Assembly: GCA_022798155.1 (NCBI GenBank)
Contig: JAAWLY010000037.1
Location: 1 to 14,858 of the forward strand
Reading direction: 5' to 3'
Origin: Lawsonibacter sp.
GTDB taxonomy: Bacteria > Bacillota > Clostridia > Oscillospirales > Oscillospiraceae
DNA length: 14,858 nt
The position numbers and the translations under genes were made by a program. The stretch's first letter is position 1; each line of letters begins with the position of its first letter. Shown piece by piece: positions 13,802 through 14,858 of this stretch. The notes beneath the pieces were generated by a model that did no database searches, had not been told where the DNA came from, and was given only the letters and a program-made list of their open reading frames with translations.

Positions 13802-14110
13802 ATGTATAAAATTGCCGTCATGGGCGACAAGGACAGCGTCTTGGGCTTTAAGGCCCTGGGGCTGGAGGTCTGCCCGGTGGACTCCCCCGACCAGGGCCGG
13901 GAGGCCCTGCACCGCATGGCCAAGGAGAACTACGCCATCATCTATATGACCGAGCAGCTGGCCGCCCAGCTCCCCCAGGAGATCGCCCGGTATAAGGACG
14001 CCCTCACCCCCGCCATCATCCTCATCCCCGGCAAGGAGGGCTCCCTGGGCATCGGCATGGCCAACGTGAAGACCGCCGTGGAACGGGCGGTCGGTGCGGA
14101 TATACTCTAA
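13802..14110 (+). CDS. ntpG: V/A-type ATPase subunit F, central stalk (NtpG)
   Basis: A 102-residue Rossmann-like central-stalk subunit that sits beside subunit D. Seen: MYKIAVMGDKDSVLGFKALG (1-20), the family signature, then YAIIYMTEQLA in mid-protein and PAIILIPGKEGSLGIGM, which precedes the C-terminal helix. The length is typical. The purine-rich AAGGGGGTGGGG overlaps the ntpC stop just upstream of the ATG. The name follows E. hirae ntpG; archaeal systems call it subunit F. Confidence 0.93.
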   Translation: MYKIAVMGDKDSVLGFKALGLEVCPVDSPDQGREALHRMAKENYAIIYMTEQLAAQLPQEIARYKDALTPAIILIPGKEGSLGIGMANVKTAVERAVGADIL

Positions 14111-14141
14111 AAAATACCCAGAAAGAAGGTTAAGATAGCCT

Positions 14142-14858
14142 ATGGGAAAAATCGTTAAGGTCTCCGGCCCGCTGGTGGTGGCCACCGGCATGGAGGAGGC
14201 CAACATGGCCGACGTGGTCCGCGTGGGCGAGCAGCGCCTGATCGGCGAGATCCTCACCATGACCGGCGGATCGGCCTCTATCCAGGTCTATGAGGAGACC
14301 TCTGGCCTGGGCCCCGGCGCCGACGTGGTCACCACCGGCGCCCCCCTGTCCGTGGAGCTGGGCCCCGGCCTCATCGAAAACATCTACGACGGCATCCAGC
14401 GCCCACTGGAGGTCATCATGAAGAAGGTACAGGGCAACAACCTGCCCCGGGGCGTGGAGGTGCCCGCCCTGGACCGGGAGAAGAAGTGGGGCTTCACTGC
14501 CACTGTCAAGGCTGGCGACAGGGTTGTGGGCGGCGACATCATCGGTACCGTCCAGGAGACCCCCTCCATCCTCCACAAGATTATGATTCCCCCCAAGATG
14601 AGCGGCACCATCGAGTCCATTGAGTCGGGCTCCTACACGGTGCTGGACAAGATCGGCGTCCTGGTGGACGGCAAGGGGGAGAAGCACGAGCTGACCATGA
14701 TGCAGAAGTGGCCCGTCCGTGTGGGCCGCCCCTACAAGCACAAGTACCCCCCGGTGATCCCCCTCCAGTCCGGCCAGCGGATCGTGGACACCTTCTTCCC
14801 CGTGGCCAAGGGGGGCACCGCCGCCATCCCCGGCCCCTTTGGTTCGGGCAAGACGGTG
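14142..14858 (+). CDS. ntpA: V/A-type ATPase catalytic subunit A, 5' part (3' end outside window)
   Basis: The first 239 residues of the catalytic subunit that hydrolyses or makes ATP in the A3B3 head. Seen: the N-terminal barrel opening MGKIVKVSGPLVVA, EETSGLGPG (51-59), and LIENIYDGIQRPLE (77-90). The extra bulge domain particular to V/A-type A subunits spans about residues 110-190 and shows GDIIGTVQET and PPKMSGT. The P-loop GPFGSGKT (231-238) is the last motif before the cut. No frameshift is visible. The ATG at 14142 has AGAAGG twelve bases upstream, a rather long spacing. Subunits B and D would be expected downstream. Confidence 0.96.
   Translation, partial: MGKIVKVSGPLVVATGMEEANMADVVRVGEQRLIGEILTMTGGSASIQVYEETSGLGPGADVVTTGAPLSVELGPGLIENIYDGIQRPLEVIMKKVQGNNLPRGVEVPALDREKKWGFTATVKAGDRVVGGDIIGTVQETPSILHKIMIPPKMSGTIESIESGSYTVLDKIGVLVDGKGEKHELTMMQKWPVRVGRPYKHKYPPVIPLQSGQRIVDTFFPVAKGGTAAIPGPFGSGKTV

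Noticed and set aside
12968..14260. A 430-codon minus-strand frame over ntpC, ntpG and ntpA
   Set aside because: It is antisense to three conserved ATPase subunit genes and has no recognisable domain; it is a codon-bias shadow.
9266..14858. A novel rotary system instead of a standard V/A-type ATPase
   Set aside because: Gene order and all subunits seen match the known E. hirae/archaeal-type operon; nothing extra is inserted between the subunit genes.

Overview
The window looks like a chromosomal segment of a GC-rich, Gram-positive anaerobe of the Clostridia, most like the Oscillospiraceae (Flavonifractor/Lawsonibacter/Oscillibacter type). The reasons are the gene order, strong purine-rich Shine-Dalgarno sites, sigma-A-type promoters, a LytR-CpsA-Psr protein, and a V-type rather than F-type ATPase operon. 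The genus is inferred; no marker here fixes it.

Region 1 (1-4780, + strand) is a housekeeping cluster: the 3' end of ftsY, then rdgB, yhbY, a fused nadD-yqeK gene, a LytR-CpsA-Psr gene and rsfS. It joins protein targeting, nucleotide-pool cleaning, ribosome assembly and silencing, NAD synthesis, Ap4A turnover and cell-wall polymer attachment. Two small non-coding inverted-repeat elements sit in it. One, about 78 bp, lies between rdgB and yhbY. The other, about 162 bp with TA flanks, lies exactly in the rsfS stop codon and separates that gene from its terminator.

Region 2 (4950-5900, - strand) holds a diacylglycerol-kinase-family lipid kinase convergent with rsfS. The two share a strong bidirectional terminator.

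Region 3 (6016-7855, + strand) is a compact three-gene unit: azlC, azlD (10-bp overlap) and a short-chain dehydrogenase that starts directly after the azlD stop. The dehydrogenase resembles the EF-P 5-aminopentanone reductase (YmfI) type. Region 4 (7897-9111) is a single gene with a near-ideal promoter and a GAAA-loop terminator. It encodes a membrane-anchored protein with a probable glycoside-hydrolase-like (DUF4015-like) domain.

Region 5 (9186 to the window end, + strand) is the start of a V/A-type ATPase operon in the Enterococcus hirae ntp order F-I-K-E-C-G-A. Subunit A is cut by the window end just after its P-loop. The rotor subunit carries the complete Na+-ligand set known from E. hirae NtpK, which suggests a sodium-coupled enzyme.

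Most of the window is conserved core biology. I see no phage, CRISPR, toxin-antitoxin, tRNA or rRNA gene, and no wholly new multi-gene system. The most distinctive signals are the TA-flanked element in the rsfS stop codon, the alternative hairpins over the nadD start, the gene fusion, and the Na+ signature. No gap without a gene exceeds about 215 bases.
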